Assembly: GCA_021613335.1 (NCBI GenBank)
Contig: JAJTWR010000263.1
Location: 399,001-463,000 of the forward strand
Direction of reading: 5' to 3'
Origin: Whitmania pigra
Lineage: Eukaryota > Annelida > Clitellata > Hirudinida > Haemopidae
DNA: 64,000 bases
The position numbers and the translations under genes were made by a program. This document shows positions 1-26,623 of the stretch, piece by piece (the stretch's first letter is position 1; each line of letters opens with the position of its first letter). Under the pieces are notes generated by a model. It did not search any database and had not been told where the DNA came from. It was given only the letters and a program-made list of their open reading frames with translations.

Positions 1-25
1 GCTACTTCATCTTTCTGTTGTATAC

Positions 26-11881
<11,856 letters not shown>

Positions 11882-14416
11882 TGTTGTTCAATATCTTCAA
11901 AATTGCCAAGATTCAGAACGTGAACTGTTATTCTTGGGATCAAACTAAATATTAACAAAACTTGTTTTTTAACTTTCAAATCGCAATTTTTAAAAAATTG
12001 ATTCCAAGAAATCGAAATGTTTACATAGGTCAGACAAACCGAAATGAAGAGATTTGAAAGTACGCCTAACAACGTCGAGCTAATGAAGGTATTCAAACAG
12101 GTAAGTGATATCAACAGGACGAAGCATGCATTCAATTAGTATTTGATCTCTTCCATCCCAAACCCAGGTGAAATTGAAGCTTTCATTTTAAATGCTAAAC
12201 ATTTTATAACGTAGTTATATACTCAAATCGTCTTCTAATGAATCACTGGTTTTATCATTTTAGGACTTATTACTTAATTGTTAGTTTAGATTCATGGAAT
12301 AATAAATTGAAATGGTTTGATTTAGAAACGTTGATGACGCCCTTGAGTGTTTCGGTCCAACACAGTTATCAAGACATAGTAATTACAATATTACGTTATA
12401 ATGCGCTGCAGTATGTTAAATCAAATTAGTGCCATTTAGGTTAGACAATCTTGCTCTATCAAGGACTTCAAGGAATTCTTTCATTCATTACAAGTTGAAC
12501 GTCGAAATAATCCGATTAATTCAGACGAGTTTAACAAGAGCGGCAATTTTCAAAATAAAACTCTCAGCACCGTCTCTTATCTAATTAAATTCTTTTGAAG
12601 TTGAAATGAACCGTTCAGTTTAGGCAGCTTGTAATGAAAAGCTGTCGGGACATTATAAGCTTTTAAAAGATGAAATATTACCGTGACATTTACTTTAATA
12701 ATTTTAACACAAAATCAGTAGGTCTGATTTCTAAAACTAAATCAAATTTTTAATTTTAAACGGATTAAAAGACTTAGCATCATAAGTGAGTTGCACACGA
12801 TACTATAAATACTGATGTTGCATTTATTAATTAATTGTCAAACGAGAAGCACAAATGTATGACTCAGACGTCTACGAGGCCTTTTTTTAGTACTTACAAT
12901 AGGGAAAAGGAGTCGAAAATTACAAAAATATAACGCCCCTACGGCAATGAGAACGCGATTCTTCAATTTAAAACATGTCTTTTGGTGCACATAGAATCAA
13001 GTTGCAGCGAAGAAATCTCGAGATTCGTGTAAGCATCATTCGAGTGCAGACTGCAAACAATCTCTGGAGATGATGAGGGCACACCCTCCCCACATTTTTT
13101 CGACCGCCACAAAAGTTGATTACAATGTTGATTACAGACTGAAGCGGAATTAATCCGACAGACCAAAAGTCGAATATCCTGGGATTAAAATGCCCGCCTC
13201 TATGTTATACGGCTATGCCATTCTTTCTGAATGGATGCGACACCATTGTCCCGCTACCACTACCTTGGCTGATCCAAAGTACATTTATAAAACTTTATCT
13301 GTAGACAAGAGGATTACAAGTTGCACAGAATCATTTCTCTCAAAGGAGCAGATTCAAGTCAACCTAGCCTAGCCTAACCAACCTAAGGGCTGTTTTAATA
13401 AACATGTTTTGAGAAAACAACGCCATCTTTTTCATGGGGTCAAAACAAAATCAAACAAGAAATCCGAAACCACCTTGAAAACACAACCCTTGCCAAACAT
13501 TATTTGATCACTGAGAACGTTTAAGATTTATTTCTTCAAAATACGTGTAAAAAATGATCATTACAAAATATTATCAACCGTTGACAACACACAACTTCAC
13601 CTCGTTGGTAGGTTGCATTCATTGGCAAAGAGGTCTACACAAATTGCAACGCATGAAAAGGTGACGCTCGCTTCCTGTTTATTCAACTCGACTTGCAAAA
13701 TATGTCTGCCTCCATAATAATAATAATAATAATAAAAAACTGACATGATAAAAAAGCTTCGCAATAAAACTTCGCAAGGAAGGAAGGAAGGAAGCGAGGC
13801 AGGGGGAATGATGACGCTATGGTGATACCATGTGCGTCATCCCAGCAGATGTCGGTGACATCAACAATAATGATGATGATGACAGCGATGATATCAATAA
13901 TAATGATGGCTTCGATGATAATTATAATGATGACACTGACATGGGGAGTACGATTCCCTCGCTGAAAAACCAGCCCTCATAAGTCGAGATAATAAAAAAA
14001 ACGAAACATTTTCGCAAAACTTTCTCGAATCATGATTTCTTGTTTTCGTTTTTTACTGACACAAAAACACACAGAAAACATTTCTCAAATTCTCAACAAT
14101 ATTGTACAACACTGTCACATGATTGTCCTGGCGACCCTGATGGCGAATGGTGGAGTGTTGAGGGGGAGGAAAGAAATGGCTTCAACTCCTCCCCCTTTTC
14201 CACCGAATCAGCTGGATTCACTGGAAACAAGTAGGCAAATACAAACGACTTCCATGAACAACGGAGCTGCGCGTGATGATGTACTTAAAAGGCAGCAAAT
14301 CTAAAGACGAACGACAAGAACTCGGCCCATGCCGAGTGGCCAAAGTCTGCGCATGCAAATGCCTAAAACTGAAGATAAATAGAAAAAAATATATGTATGC
14401 AGATGTAGCTGATTCG
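11882..14416. other. Intergenic region between the SESTD1/CCDC141-like gene and glypican
   Basis: Holds the upstream region of the SESTD1/CCDC141-like gene and, to its right, the 3' UTR side of glypican. Small AAT and GAT/AAT microsatellites occur at 13715-13735 and 13868-13935. I see no coding exon or RNA gene. Confidence 0.6.
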
Positions 14417-17081
14417 TTAACTAAGCATAGAATACAATATGAGGGCTGGGTACACCAGGAGCTGCCAGTAGAACCCCAGTCCGACGGAGGGAGCAGAGTT
14501 GAAAAACGTGGGGGGCCTGTGATGAGGGCTTTTCGTCGAGGGTTGACGAGGCATGTGTGGCACGTGCGGCACATTTTGCGTGTGCGGTCTGACGGGTGGC
14601 ATGGCCACGTCTCCGTGGTGGCGTCTATTGGGGGGTACGGTGCTGAATCCGTTGTAGAAATCCTCGTCGTCCTCCTCGTCGATCAGGCCCGAGCCCCCCG
14701 AGCCGTCCATGTCATCCCCATCGAGGTTCCCACCGCTACCATCAGAAGCTGGTTGTAGGAAAAAATGGCATTAATTATAATATCATTAATTATAACATCA
14801 TCACACACTTGAAAAGTGCACAATGATCAGAATCACGCTTCAGGCTATGACAGCATAAACATGACCTCAATAACCTCTTAGGTTACATAAAATGCACGAC
14901 CCTACAGCTAGCATGTGGTGAATGTAAATCAGAACGCTGTATAAGTGTAGTGTGCCTATGAGTCCATCTCACTTAATACGAAGATGCCTTTTGGCAAAAT
15001 GCAGTGCTAACATGTTTGGACCCATAAAAGATGTTTATACGAGGCATTGTAATATGAACGTGGGTGTTTCACGTGTAGTGCTCCACCATGGTTGGGAATG
15101 TGAATCCCACACGCCAAGTAGCACGGGGAAAAACTGCTGAAACGCTTAGTTGTGAAACGGACTTTAATTGATGCACAAATTAAACACATCTCCGGTAATA
15201 ATGTATTATTGTTTATTATTATGACTATTATCATCGTCGTTGCAATAATTATCACAATTGTAGTTATTATTATAATTATAATAATTATTTTCGAATGAAC
15301 ACAACTCACCACCCTCATCTTGTGAAACATCCAACCCTTCAAATGACTTGGTCAGCTTCAGAGTGACATCCATTAACTTGTTGATCTGCTGCTTGATGAG
15401 TTGATCATCTTTGGCCTGTTCAGACGTTTTGCCGCTTTCAGCTGTGGACACGTCCTCGACGGCTTGACTTTTCGAGTAACTGGAGAGAGAACATCTTCTC
15501 ATAAGCAACTCGATTGTTCACAGAAGATCGACTCAACTGTTATCATTAATACCAGCATCACCATCATTGTCATTATCCTCATCGTCATCAGTTTCGTTAT
15601 CATAACCATCATCGCTATCAACAACCCCACAGACCTTGCTTTTGCGGTACCATTCCAGCAGTTGTCGTCGGAATTGGTATTGTTCGACGAACTCCTTCCA
15701 GTTTTGGCCAACAGAGGTGTGCAAGCTGCTCCGGTCATGTTTCTGAACAGGTCGCCGGATGAAGACAAATTGTCTCGAACTTCTTGGAGGATCTGACCCA
15801 AGTCTCCTAAGACGATCTTTTCCAACGACCTACTCACCCTAGGGATGCTGACTTCAGGGGGGTAGGACCTTTTGGAACGGTGGGTTAGGGTCGGTTCGCC
15901 ACACCCCATGAAAACCTTGCAAAAAAACAAGAGCATCAGTGGAGGATGCTTAATGAGAATAAAACATCTTTCAATTGGTGAAATAAGGATCATATTTTCT
16001 AAATTAAAAAAGAAAAACTCCTTGAAGTTCACTTAAAAGGAAATTCGTTACGTGATTTAATTTAACAATTAATTGAAATCGATTTTTAGTCTCAGACCTT
16101 GTTGTTGATGTCTTCGCTTCGGTCCTGGTAGTTCATGATGGCCTCCGATATTTTCACGTTGATGGGGGAGATGATGCCCGCAGGGTGAAAGGGTCCTTCC
16201 AGTCTCTCCATGACTTTTCTCATTTGACCTGCACGAAGATGACGAGAATAAAGCAGGGTATAATAACAATGCATCGTTGTGCGTAGTATTAAACTGGTTA
16301 TTATAGCATTTGCATGATTACCTTAGAACGGCATTATTTATAATTATCGTTTGCACGTAAGATAATAGTAATAATAATTATGAATATTGATGCACAAATT
16401 CATCATAACGAAAGATCTGCAGTTGGAAACGCAAACAACTGCACGCATTATCTGCCGATAAGGAAAAGAAATAATGAGTCGAGTCAACAACAGACAAATG
16501 TAAATTGATATCCACAGGAAAGTGCTCTTCTCGAGAAAGATAGATAAAACTTGCGGGGCTTTTTAATAAAGGAATATTAGGAAGTCAATCATTAATGTCT
16601 GCTCTTGAAGATAACGGTTGTTATAACTTGTTTAAATTATGAAGAAATAATTAGAAAAGTTGATAATTATAAAAAAAAATTATTATGAAAGATATGAAAT
16701 GCAGGAAGAAGTTATAAAGATCATCTATTAATAATTGCAACGCAACCAGTGTGAATACCCAGTCAAAAGACAAAGGAGATTCCAAGAATGTTTTCAAATG
16801 ACGATTTATAGGATAAATCAAGAATTTTTCTACAACCTATTTCTTGCCATCAATGCATCATAAGATCATAAGATAGCACAACCTAGAATAATGTATAACA
16901 GGACGAAGCGACATAGAACAAGTTTCCTGGAATTATGAATTTGTTTAATACAATTCTGATGTTAAAAAAGCTCAAGACTTTCAGAGCAGTCATCCTCTGC
17001 GTCCTCAACATCTTCACATTACAAGGGGAAAAAGTTTTGGAGAGGTGACGAGTTACAAGGTTGAACCTATGGAGTTCATCG

Positions 17082-17128
<47 letters not shown>

Positions 17129-20100
17129 GTCATCATCACACCATCATCATCATCATCATCGTCATCATCACACCATCGTCATCATCATCATCATCATCAC
17201 ACCATCATCATCATCATCGTCATCATCATCATCATCGTCATCATCACACCATCGTCATCATCACACCATCGTCATCATCACACCATCGTCATCGTCGTCA
17301 GAAACATCAAAGACCTTCAATTATAATAATGGTTAATAGAAATGCCGATGAGAGGGAGAGACCGACATTGAAATCAAACAACAAAAAGCTTCACTCGTGA
17401 CCATGGTAACCACAAAATGATTAATCACAAAGAATCGACAATCATTAACCACAATGAATCAACAACAACTATGCCACAACTCGTTCGGACCCCAATCACA
17501 ATTTCAATCGAATTCAACGATTTCCAACAAGTCTCAGAAGTTAATAAAAAAAAAAAAAGAAACGAAATCAAGGCCCTTCCTTGAAGAGTGAATTGAACAT
17601 TTAAACAAGGGGACATTGAGTGCAACTCTCACGTGTCTGACAGTTGGCGAGACACAGCTTGCATGGGTACAGGTGTTCGAACCGAACTGATACAAGCTGG
17701 TTTCATGACCTCTGCATGATTACGATGCAGCTGATGATGATGATGATGTTGTTGTTGTCCTCCATCAATTCAGGCTGCTTATGTCGGTCGGTCGGTCGAA
17801 ATGAAAATTGCAATTCATCGCTGACACAATTTCGAGATAAACGCTTATCAATCCAGACACTAATTTCACGGGTCTCAACTCGCAAGTAGGAAATGAGTGG
17901 ACAGTAATGGAGACAGCAGGAGGCTGACTTGTTAAATGACCACCAATCAGAGAAGTGCTGGTTGTTTAGTGGATTCATAAATATTTATAATAAAAATAAT
18001 AACAATCGCCAACATCAACGTAATCATCATCATCATCATCATCATCGAGCGTCAGATGGATGAGGAGGAGATGACAGCTGGAAAAAGTCATGAAAAGCTG
18101 TATTCAATTGCTTCAATTTCATACGAGAGGTTGGTAGGTTGGTTGGATGGTTGGTAGGTTTGTTGGTTGGTTGGTAGGACAGAAGTAAAGAAAGAAGAAT
18201 GTTGAATGAATAAACTTCCCAAACAGAGTTGAACTTGTCAACATGGCGACACGTTCATTCATCTTCCAAACTTCCTTCCAAACATCACAACACATCAACT
18301 TAATTATTGCAAACTTAATTGCAACAAGCTGTACAAAATATGCTGTAACGCCTAATTATTATGTCATGAACGACTTTACTGACTGAATAAAGAGAGAATA
18401 TGCATGAAATAAACTATTAATCTTATATTATATAATATGTATATATATCATCTTATTTATTTACCTTTCAATACTGCAAAATAGAGCTGGTTTTATCAAT
18501 CAATCAATCAATCAACCAATTAATTAAAATAATAAATGAATCCAGAAAAACAATCCAATAATTAATTAATTAATAAAAGCTCTTCCTACCCAAGTAGTTA
18601 TCCCACGGAAGCTCCAGCTGCTGATAGGGAGCGTAACAAGCACCCATGACGTCATAGCAGTAAGAGGAGCATGGTCTGACGTTGTTGAGTCCACTGCAGT
18701 GAAGGCATACAGTCATTCGGGCGTGGTCCCTGATGCATGACTGGGACACCTTAACCTGTCAATCATTCAATGATGTCAATTACTGTCAACGATTCAAATC
18801 TTGTGCAATTCATGAGATTTACGCTTCACTACTAAAGAAATTAATCAGCTGTTCATTTTAATTTCAGATAAATTTGTTTTCATTCTAATTTAATCTCTGA
18901 CAAATCAATTTTCATTCCATTTTTAAATCACAAGCAGTCATGGGCGATTGCAGTTCATAATCCACTCAGTGCAAATCTATGGATCGTGGACAGTTCAAGT
19001 TAAGATTAATAATTACGAGGAGATGCACAAAACATTTCGCTAAAAGAAAATGAGAGGCATTCTACACGGAGGTAATCAGTCACAATTTGGAGCACCGGTG
19101 CAGAAATCATCTCACTCATCATCCGGGACGGAATGGATGGAGTTGGAAGGACATTCAAAAAAACATTCCCATGATCATTATCATCGTCATCACCATCATT
19201 CGTTCACACGTTGGACCGCTAAGCTGGTTTCAGGTGCTAATTAATTAACCGAATTAATAATAAAAAGTAAAGGTGTGGCTAAAATTAGTACAGACTCGAG
19301 CAATGAGCTCTAAAATTAACATAGCGAGAATATTAATTCTTAGTTGGCATCCGAAACATCACGCGAACAAAAACAATTCGGCTCCATTTTTACATTTTTA
19401 TCGCCGTTAAAAGCTTCGACAGCCAATGAGACGAAGAGTTAAAAATAGACATCGCCAAATTTCCCATCCCTTTGGATCGTTTACCTTTTGTAAGGCGGTT
19501 ACAAAGTCCCTTCCGACCTTGAGACCTTCGTAGAATGTCCGGGCGGCCACCATGGTCCTCTTGACCTGGTTGGAGAGCTTCTGGGGCATGTCTTTAAAGG
19601 GTTTCAGGGAGTTCATGTGCTCCACCACGCACTTCAAATAGCTGGAAAACATACGTCATCCGTTTACCCATCTGTACGTCTGAGCAGTAGATACATCTTT
19701 TAAGATAGCATCGGCAGCATCTCCAGAGGAGATAAAGAACGTTTGGGCGCCTCTTAATTGGAAGAATAAATGTTCGGCCGAGATAACAAAGCAAGCTATC
19801 AGTGCAGTAATCAATGGAGTGATATTACTCGGTTAAAATTTCCCTAGTGACGTCAACGTCGTTAAAAATATTATAATCACTATAATGATTATATGATTAT
19901 AATATAAAAAATAATTGAATAAATAATGAATAAAATATAATTGAAATAAAATAATACAATCGCTATTTCAACTATCACGAGCTATGGAAAGCAACGATGA
20001 CGTTGAGCAAGATAAAATCACGCCATAATAATCTTTGAGAAATTTTCAACAGACAACAGACAGACAACAACAAAAATCATATTTCACTTAATTTAAAAAA

Positions 20101-23100
20101 AAACTGACTCTGGATCCTATTTGCCGTCTACAAGTTATCAAAGTGTAAGGCCCGTTAAATGTTATGCAATTAAATAACTATTTATTCAAGTTATGCAATT
20201 AAATTAATTAAATAAAGCAATTAAACAATTAAACGAAGTCGTGCGAACTTGCTGCTGAACGAGTATTGGGCGTTGAGTAGAGAGAACATCTTCTGCATGA
20301 GGATCTTGAAGAATTTATCGAAGACCTTTATGATGTCGAGGTCGCGACCGCTCGAGTAATACAGCTGGAGTTGTCGGAAGAGGTCGGAAAAGATGTGAGA
20401 CTCCTGCATGTACAACTCGCCGTAAGTCTTTTTGAACATGTCGTCCAGGTCGAAGGCAGCCTTGTTGATTAGATCGATGTAGAATGCTGGAGTACGAACA
20501 AGAACAATTCCATTCTTCATAGTAATTACTTTTACATACATAAACACATGCATATATAAATAAATAATAAGTAATTTATAAAAAAAAAAGTAAAATTCTA
20601 AGTAGCGAAATGAAAAACGAATTTTGTGAAATGGCCAGAAAGCTTCTAAAAAGAGCGTAAATGTTTAAAAGGCGGCAGTGAAAGGCAAACACGTGCAGCC
20701 TCTTCAGGGCGCTAAGGACTTGGGATGCGATAAATTTCAAAGAAGAGTGGATGGAAAAAGTGTGCCTTTTGAAGCAGGAATCTTGAAAATCATAATTCAC
20801 GCCAACACATCTGGAGGAAATGAAAGCAAACCTCCTTACTAATTATCCACCTGACTCGACGAATTATTAGCAGAACCTTTCCAGGTATTTCCAAGCGACT
20901 GTATTGTCACGGCCTGCTAATAATGCATTGATGTGGCAAAACAAGGATGTCAGTATTTGTTTAAGATTCGTCATCTTGATGCCTATCAATTATCTGCAGA
21001 CTATTTTAATGATGATTATTATTATTATTATTATGATTTATTTTTATGGATCCAACATTTGATGATCTTGTGAACCGGCTCATTCATCACCACAGAATTT
21101 AAACGTGTGACAAATTCCGAGCCACGTGACGAATGACATTCTCACACTGCATACTCACAAGATCACAGGAGATGTTAATTTGGACAATTCCTTAAAGAAT
21201 ACTTGAGGCAAATCAGATGGAGAAGAATCACCTATAATAAAAATTCCTCATCACGTACTTCTGTCATTGAAGTGAAGTTTTTAAAGTTTCAACTTAGGAT
21301 GGCTAGATGGTGTTCAAGCTGTGAATGGAACGCATTTTTGAACGCGTCAAAACGTTTCTCTTCACCCGATAATGTGCTTAAGCCAGAGAAACGGCGAGGT
21401 CGGTTAAATCAGCCAAGTTCTGGAATGTTCGACGAAGTGAGGAGATCCAGTGGAGTGGTGATGAGACGTGAATGGGCGCCTACAAGGCATTGATAATTAC
21501 TTCAACCACGAGGCAGTCAAGACTGCAGTGATTAATTTCAGAGCTGAGACGTCAAACCAGCAAAAAATTCACTTCAAAATTGGGTCAGCCACGAGATAAA
21601 TTGGAACCTTCTCTATTTACAAAAGCACGTCCGAAACTCCGCATTGGCACGAGGCTTGATAAACGCATTTTGAATCCGAACGCATCCACGGTTGTTGAAA
21701 GGATAATTGGATGAACGTTTGGAGGAATGAATGAATGAATGAATGCATGGACATGGATGAATGAGTATTGCGACTCCATGTGGAGTTCATTACGATTCCA
21801 AACAAAAAAAAACCTTAAAGCATCTCATCCTCCCTAGAGTCCATTATGAAAATTCTTCAAAACACATCTTCCTCACTTACTGCTGAACAAAGTCTCTTCA
21901 TCTAATTAGAAGTAAAGGTTTGTTATTTATTTCACATTTTTTAATTTATATAAAGCTTTCATGGAATCATTCCAGTTTCTACTTTCAGTATTAGAATAAT
22001 GCATAATTAAAAAAGCAATTCATTTAATTTGATTTTAACATCCAGGCTTGATGTGAGCTATTATTGGAAATTCATTTTTCGACTCATTTCCTAAGATAAT
22101 TCTTAATTTTTTTTCTTAAAACACTTCTCGACAAACGTCTGCTTACAACATAAAAGGCATCTAAAACATGACGTCTAGGTCAGAGATGGATCGATATTGC
22201 TTCACTCACTGTGATCTTTCATATCGAATAATGCACTCCGACGTTTGGTCACGTCGTAAATAATGACATCGAAAGTCTAGCAACCAACGGCGAAGAACAA
22301 CTAATGCGCTATTCGGATGAATTCTGATGATCGAGGTCCACGCGAATTGGAACATTCTGCACTACGAAAGGCACAGCTTGGATCAGACGAATTCGAATTC
22401 TTGTGGGGAGTGAAAGATTGGAATGAAACGAAAAGAATAATTAATTCACCGAATTCGGTCCCAGCCAAAAAGCTGCTTAATGAAATTCAGACTTGATTAA
22501 ATTTAAATTTATTTGAATTAAAATTAAAGTAAGTAAGAAATAAAATATGTAACGTGAGAGAATGTAAATATAGTAGAAGTTCTATACTGACTGATAATTA
22601 TTATTCTTGTTGAAATCAATTTAAGTGCAAATGACTGAGCAATGGCTCAGTAGTGTACCATTGGAGAAGAAGGTTTAAGAAATAAATAATTGATGAATAA
22701 ATAAATAAATAAATAATGAACTGAATGACAGCCTTTCAAGGGTCATAAAATAATTTCACATCTTGAATTAACAAGGACAATAATCGAGTTATGTTAGTTT
22801 AAAAGTATTAGAAGTCACATTTTCAAACAGAAATAAAGTTCAGTTACTTTCAGAAATTTGTGTGAGGATGTGATCTCATGTGATCATAAATATTCAAAAC
22901 TTTATGGCAGCATTGTCACAACAAACATTAAATTCAAGACATTGCGACATTGTGATTAAGGACATTCCTTTTAAATTATGAATTATGACAGTGAAACTGT
23001 AAAAATGTATGTAATGTGTAATGTCCACAATTTATTATTACTATTTAATGTCATTAAAATCATTTAATATCTAGCATGTAAAAAAAAAAAAGTCTAACAG

Positions 23101-26100
23101 TTGTATTTTTCAGCCAGATCAATGAGCGTCTCCTTCAACGCGTCCAGTCTGTCATCCATGGACACAGTGGACAGTCCAGCGGTTATGAGTCTCTCTTCGA
23201 TGGCCTTTGTGCAACAGCTCGGTCTGAAGCCACACATTTGCAGTGATTCATCTGCAACAATACAATCTATGCGTCACAATATGAATGAGTTAGTAACTCC
23301 AGCGAAGAACGGATGGAGAGATTGGATAAATGAATGAATAAATGAATGAACGAACGAACGAACGAACTAGAGCAAGAAGGCAATGGGAAGAGATTTTTTA
23401 ATTCGCAGCATGGGTGGGGAAGAGACGCGTCCAAATGGAAATGCACTTCATCTACGGGAAGTTGAAAGCACTCGAAAATGGAACGTCAGTCATACTGGGA
23501 CAGGATGTTAGCGAAGCAAAACTTAAATAATTTCGCTTCGAATTATTATTATTATTATTATTATTATTACAGAGAAATCGATGAGCATCATAACTAGTAA
23601 TATCATCATCATCATCATCATCATCAAAAATTGTGATGCCGACAATGAAATAAGCAAAATGTGAGCAAGCCAATAATGGAAATTCTAGAAGCATAAAATT
23701 ATAATTAAGACCAATCCACGAGGAAATAAGTCGGACAAATGCAGGCCAAACAAACAGTTTTGGCAGGAGATTCAGACGAGCCACGGCCCGGTTGGCATGA
23801 CGAGCTGTGATGATGATGATGATGATTCAATATGGCTTATGTAAACAACGAATGCACGGCTAGCCGCCTCTTCCATGGCGTCTAGATTGCAGCACGTCTA
23901 GTGCAGCAGTTTATTAGCATCTCATACGCCGGCCGGCCGGGAAGACACTCGGTCTGAATCGGGACGATGTATGTTCCCAATAAAGATTGCAGTTCGGTCT
24001 TGGATACATCTTATGCAACTTTCTGGACCACGGCGCATCGACAACAATAGAAAGTCCCGAGGGACCACGCTAGCCTTTATTTCTTTGCTTTTGTCGTCGA
24101 TCGCCTGCAGACGTAGCAGCGAATGTAAACACTACCGGCTACGTTCTCACACATCCATTATGTAACTAGGGGTCTCGTTAGAGATGTAAGCTGGCAATTA
24201 TCGCGCTCTAGTAGATATTTATCATCGTCGAGTAATTAATAAGCTTCTTACAAATTTACAAATTGCAACCAGCCACGAAGTAATCAAGTAGCTCAGCAAA
24301 AACAAGCTCAACGATGACAACAACGGCAATAAATATTAATAATCTAAACGGCTGCATGCTTGTTTAATCAATCATGAATCGTATTTAAAGTGAATTCCTC
24401 TTGGAAATGGTCGGTTATCTTCAAAAGTTTTTCAAGTGGTCGTACGTTTCTTACTCGAGCGAGTGGGAATGTTTCACATTTCACATGGAACAACATCACT
24501 CCGTGGAGGAATGTTGTATCGTCAGAAGGTGGTTGAATGAATTATCTGCCACCACCATCACGGCATACCAGGAGAAGTTGGATCACTCAAAGGCATCCCG
24601 GTGTTTATGGTGTTTATCGTCGCACTTCGTTGACAAAGCATCAACTCCTGTGAGCTCGCAAACGGTGCTTATAACCACCTTTATAACCACCTAGTCATCT
24701 CAAGAGCCAAATGCCAAAATAAAGAATTTACGCAATCGTTGCACTTCCCCGGTCTTGTCTGGTCGGAGTGACGCAACGAGTTGGTAATTGGAGTGCAGAT
24801 GAGTGAAGCCTTGAAGTTGAATGGTTGTGCGTTTGAAATTGCAGGGTATTCCCAAGTAAGTATTCATCATGTCAATCACAACTGGCAGTACAATAACATA
24901 ACACGTCACATAAAAATATAGAGCATTGAATAACTCATATAAGTCACATAAAATATCAAGTACAAGATCTTCTACACAACTCGTGTTGAAGTTGAATGTT
25001 TTACGTGAAAATTTGTGATATTAATCAAAGTAATGAAAAATAATTACAAGTTTTATTTCGTTAAGTTATTAGTTGATTTAAAAATTTAAGATGATCTGCC
25101 CTAGGCCAAAATAAGTGATTAAAAAATATAAGGTATTATAAATATAAGTCATATAAAAATATTTCTGTTGAAACATTTGAAAGAGTATCTCAAAGTATTT
25201 GACCCTGCACTGCCAATTGTGTGTCCCGCCCTTAGAATGATACCGATCAATTGAGCAACCTCATTAAGCCAGAGACTAAACAGCTGTGGCATGAAGGAAT
25301 GATTTCCCCCCTCTCTCTCTTGATTCATCATCTCTCTTCCAATTTTATTTCCTTCATTTAGTGAAATGCATGAAAGTCATTCTGTCAAGTGGAGAATTCC
25401 AGTGTGTCATGTAGTCCAGCTGTAACTGTCATCTTCATAAATCACACTCCACATTCCACTGGTAACAATCAACACATGTTCCACCATTATTATCAATGAG
25501 CACTTCACTTACAACCCAACCTCATTATTTCCCTCAAGTACTGCCATGTCGCTCATAAAACTTAATTTGGCTAGGAAAGTAATATTGTTTTGAAGCCAAT
25601 AATGCTGACAATTCCACAAAAGCATTCAATGATGCAGATCAACAATTAATCTCAATTATATCTCCATTCCAATTAACCTTAACTTTTCTAAGAATTCCCA
25701 AGGAAACAACACATTGAGTTCCTTTCCATATTTTACAAGCACTTAACAGAAAGCTCTCTCGAAGACATCAAATTGTTAAACAAAGCTGTTGTGAATTAAT
25801 CGTTGTATTTTTATAACCCATTTCGGACCCCTTTCACTACATAGAAGTCAATTTGGTAGATTAAATGATATTTATATGATATTTCCCTACAGTTGAAATA
25901 AGACAGGCTCTTTATTAATAATAAACAATAGCATTATTATCTGTTACTAGAGCTATAAGTAAAAACATGGCTACATATATTTATCATCTGGCCTAAAGAA
26001 TCGAAGAGCTACATGATTATTATATGTAATATTTTTAACAATATGACAGTACTGGTTAGTACCTATAATTATAAAGGTTAAGAATGCTTAATTTGTGAAG

Positions 26101-26623
26101 CTTTCCTCAAAAATTGAGTTCAGCTCATTTTGTAAAAGTTCATTCAGTGTAACACATGCACCAGATACATTTGGTCTAATTTTGTAAAAAAAATTGTACA
26201 TCATGTTTTCTGCCTGGCAACAAGGGCACTCATTAAGACACATGCTGTACAGAAGCTAATTATTGTCTTCTAATTTTTGCATTACACGAAACTCTCAATT
26301 AGCTAATTAACACTTGAAAACATAGGATGTCTTAGTAAATTTAGTATATATTTTTTATAAAATATTTCCTTGTCAACAGCAGCATTATAATAAAATAAAG
26401 AAAATCATATTAATCATTTACTTTTTATTGATAGCTTTGTAAGTTGGCTGGCATCCAATCCCCTGGAAATCCAAAAGTTTCTTAAAGAAGAACAAGAACC
26501 CTGCTCATTCTTCTTTGAGCCATCTTTTTTCGAGTTTGTCCTTGCACAACAGACCACTGAGATCAGAGTTACGAATATCAAAACGCATACATTAGCGTAA
26601 GAAAGACTATTTCTTCGGTACAT
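14417..26623 (-). CDS. Glypican (GPC1/2/4/6 class, Dally-like)
   Basis: GPI-anchored heparan sulfate proteoglycan; the family modulates Wnt, Hedgehog, BMP and FGF signals at the cell surface. Nine phase-consistent exons give 609 aa: 26623-26422, 23251-23099, 20486-20249, 19641-19485, 18755-18590, 16228-16098, 15915-15635, 15479-15310, 14748-14417. The signal peptide is VCVLIFVTLISVVCCA. All fourteen glypican core cysteines can be placed (CSSL, CGF, SCC, KCV, SC, VCLHC, PCSSYC, AC, GCG, AC, NCW). A furin-type RSKR site is at 362-365, just after GCG. Ser-Gly sites at about 504, 516 and 519 lie beside acidic runs and suit heparan sulfate attachment. A hydrophobic C-terminus (QLLVYPALILYSMLS) is the GPI signal. 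RLEGPF, ISPINVKISEAIMNYQ and CWNG place it in the GPC1/2/4/6 class. It is divergent with FHL, about 1 kb away. Confidence 0.95.
17076..17300. repeat. (CAT)n compound microsatellite in a glypican intron
   Basis: About 225 bp of CAT triplets broken by CGT and CAC steps, with a recurring longer phrase (catcgtcatcatcacac). It lies in the intron between exons 6 and 5 as numbered along the window. Apparent poly-Ser, poly-Ile and poly-His frames here are repeat artefacts. Confidence 0.95.
18126..18180. repeat. GGTT-rich tetranucleotide tract
   Basis: Imperfect ggttggtaggttggttggatgg units in a glypican intron. A short CAT tract lies just left at 18025-18047 and TCAA units at 18497-18518. Confidence 0.85.
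21724..21746. repeat. GAAT tetranucleotide repeat in a glypican intron
   Basis: Five to six copies of GAAT. A related tract with GAAT turning into GAAC lies at 23327-23368. Confidence 0.85.
23537..23625. repeat. Paired ATT and ATC microsatellites in glypican intron 1
   Basis: An ATT tract at 23540-23569 and an ATC tract at 23602-23625 are separated by unique sequence in the 3.2-kb first intron. Nothing else was recognised in that intron. Confidence 0.85.

Noticed and set aside
17076..17300. CRISPR-like or satellite interpretation of the phrase repeats in the CAT array
   Set aside because: There are no unique spacers of constant length; it is simple-repeat slippage in a eukaryotic intron.
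17045..17336. Poly-Ser / poly-His / poly-Ile frames
   Set aside because: They come from a CAT compound repeat inside a glypican intron.
24401..24694. 97-codon plus-strand frame in the first glypican intron
   Set aside because: No domain signature, no splice partners and ordinary composition; probably chance.
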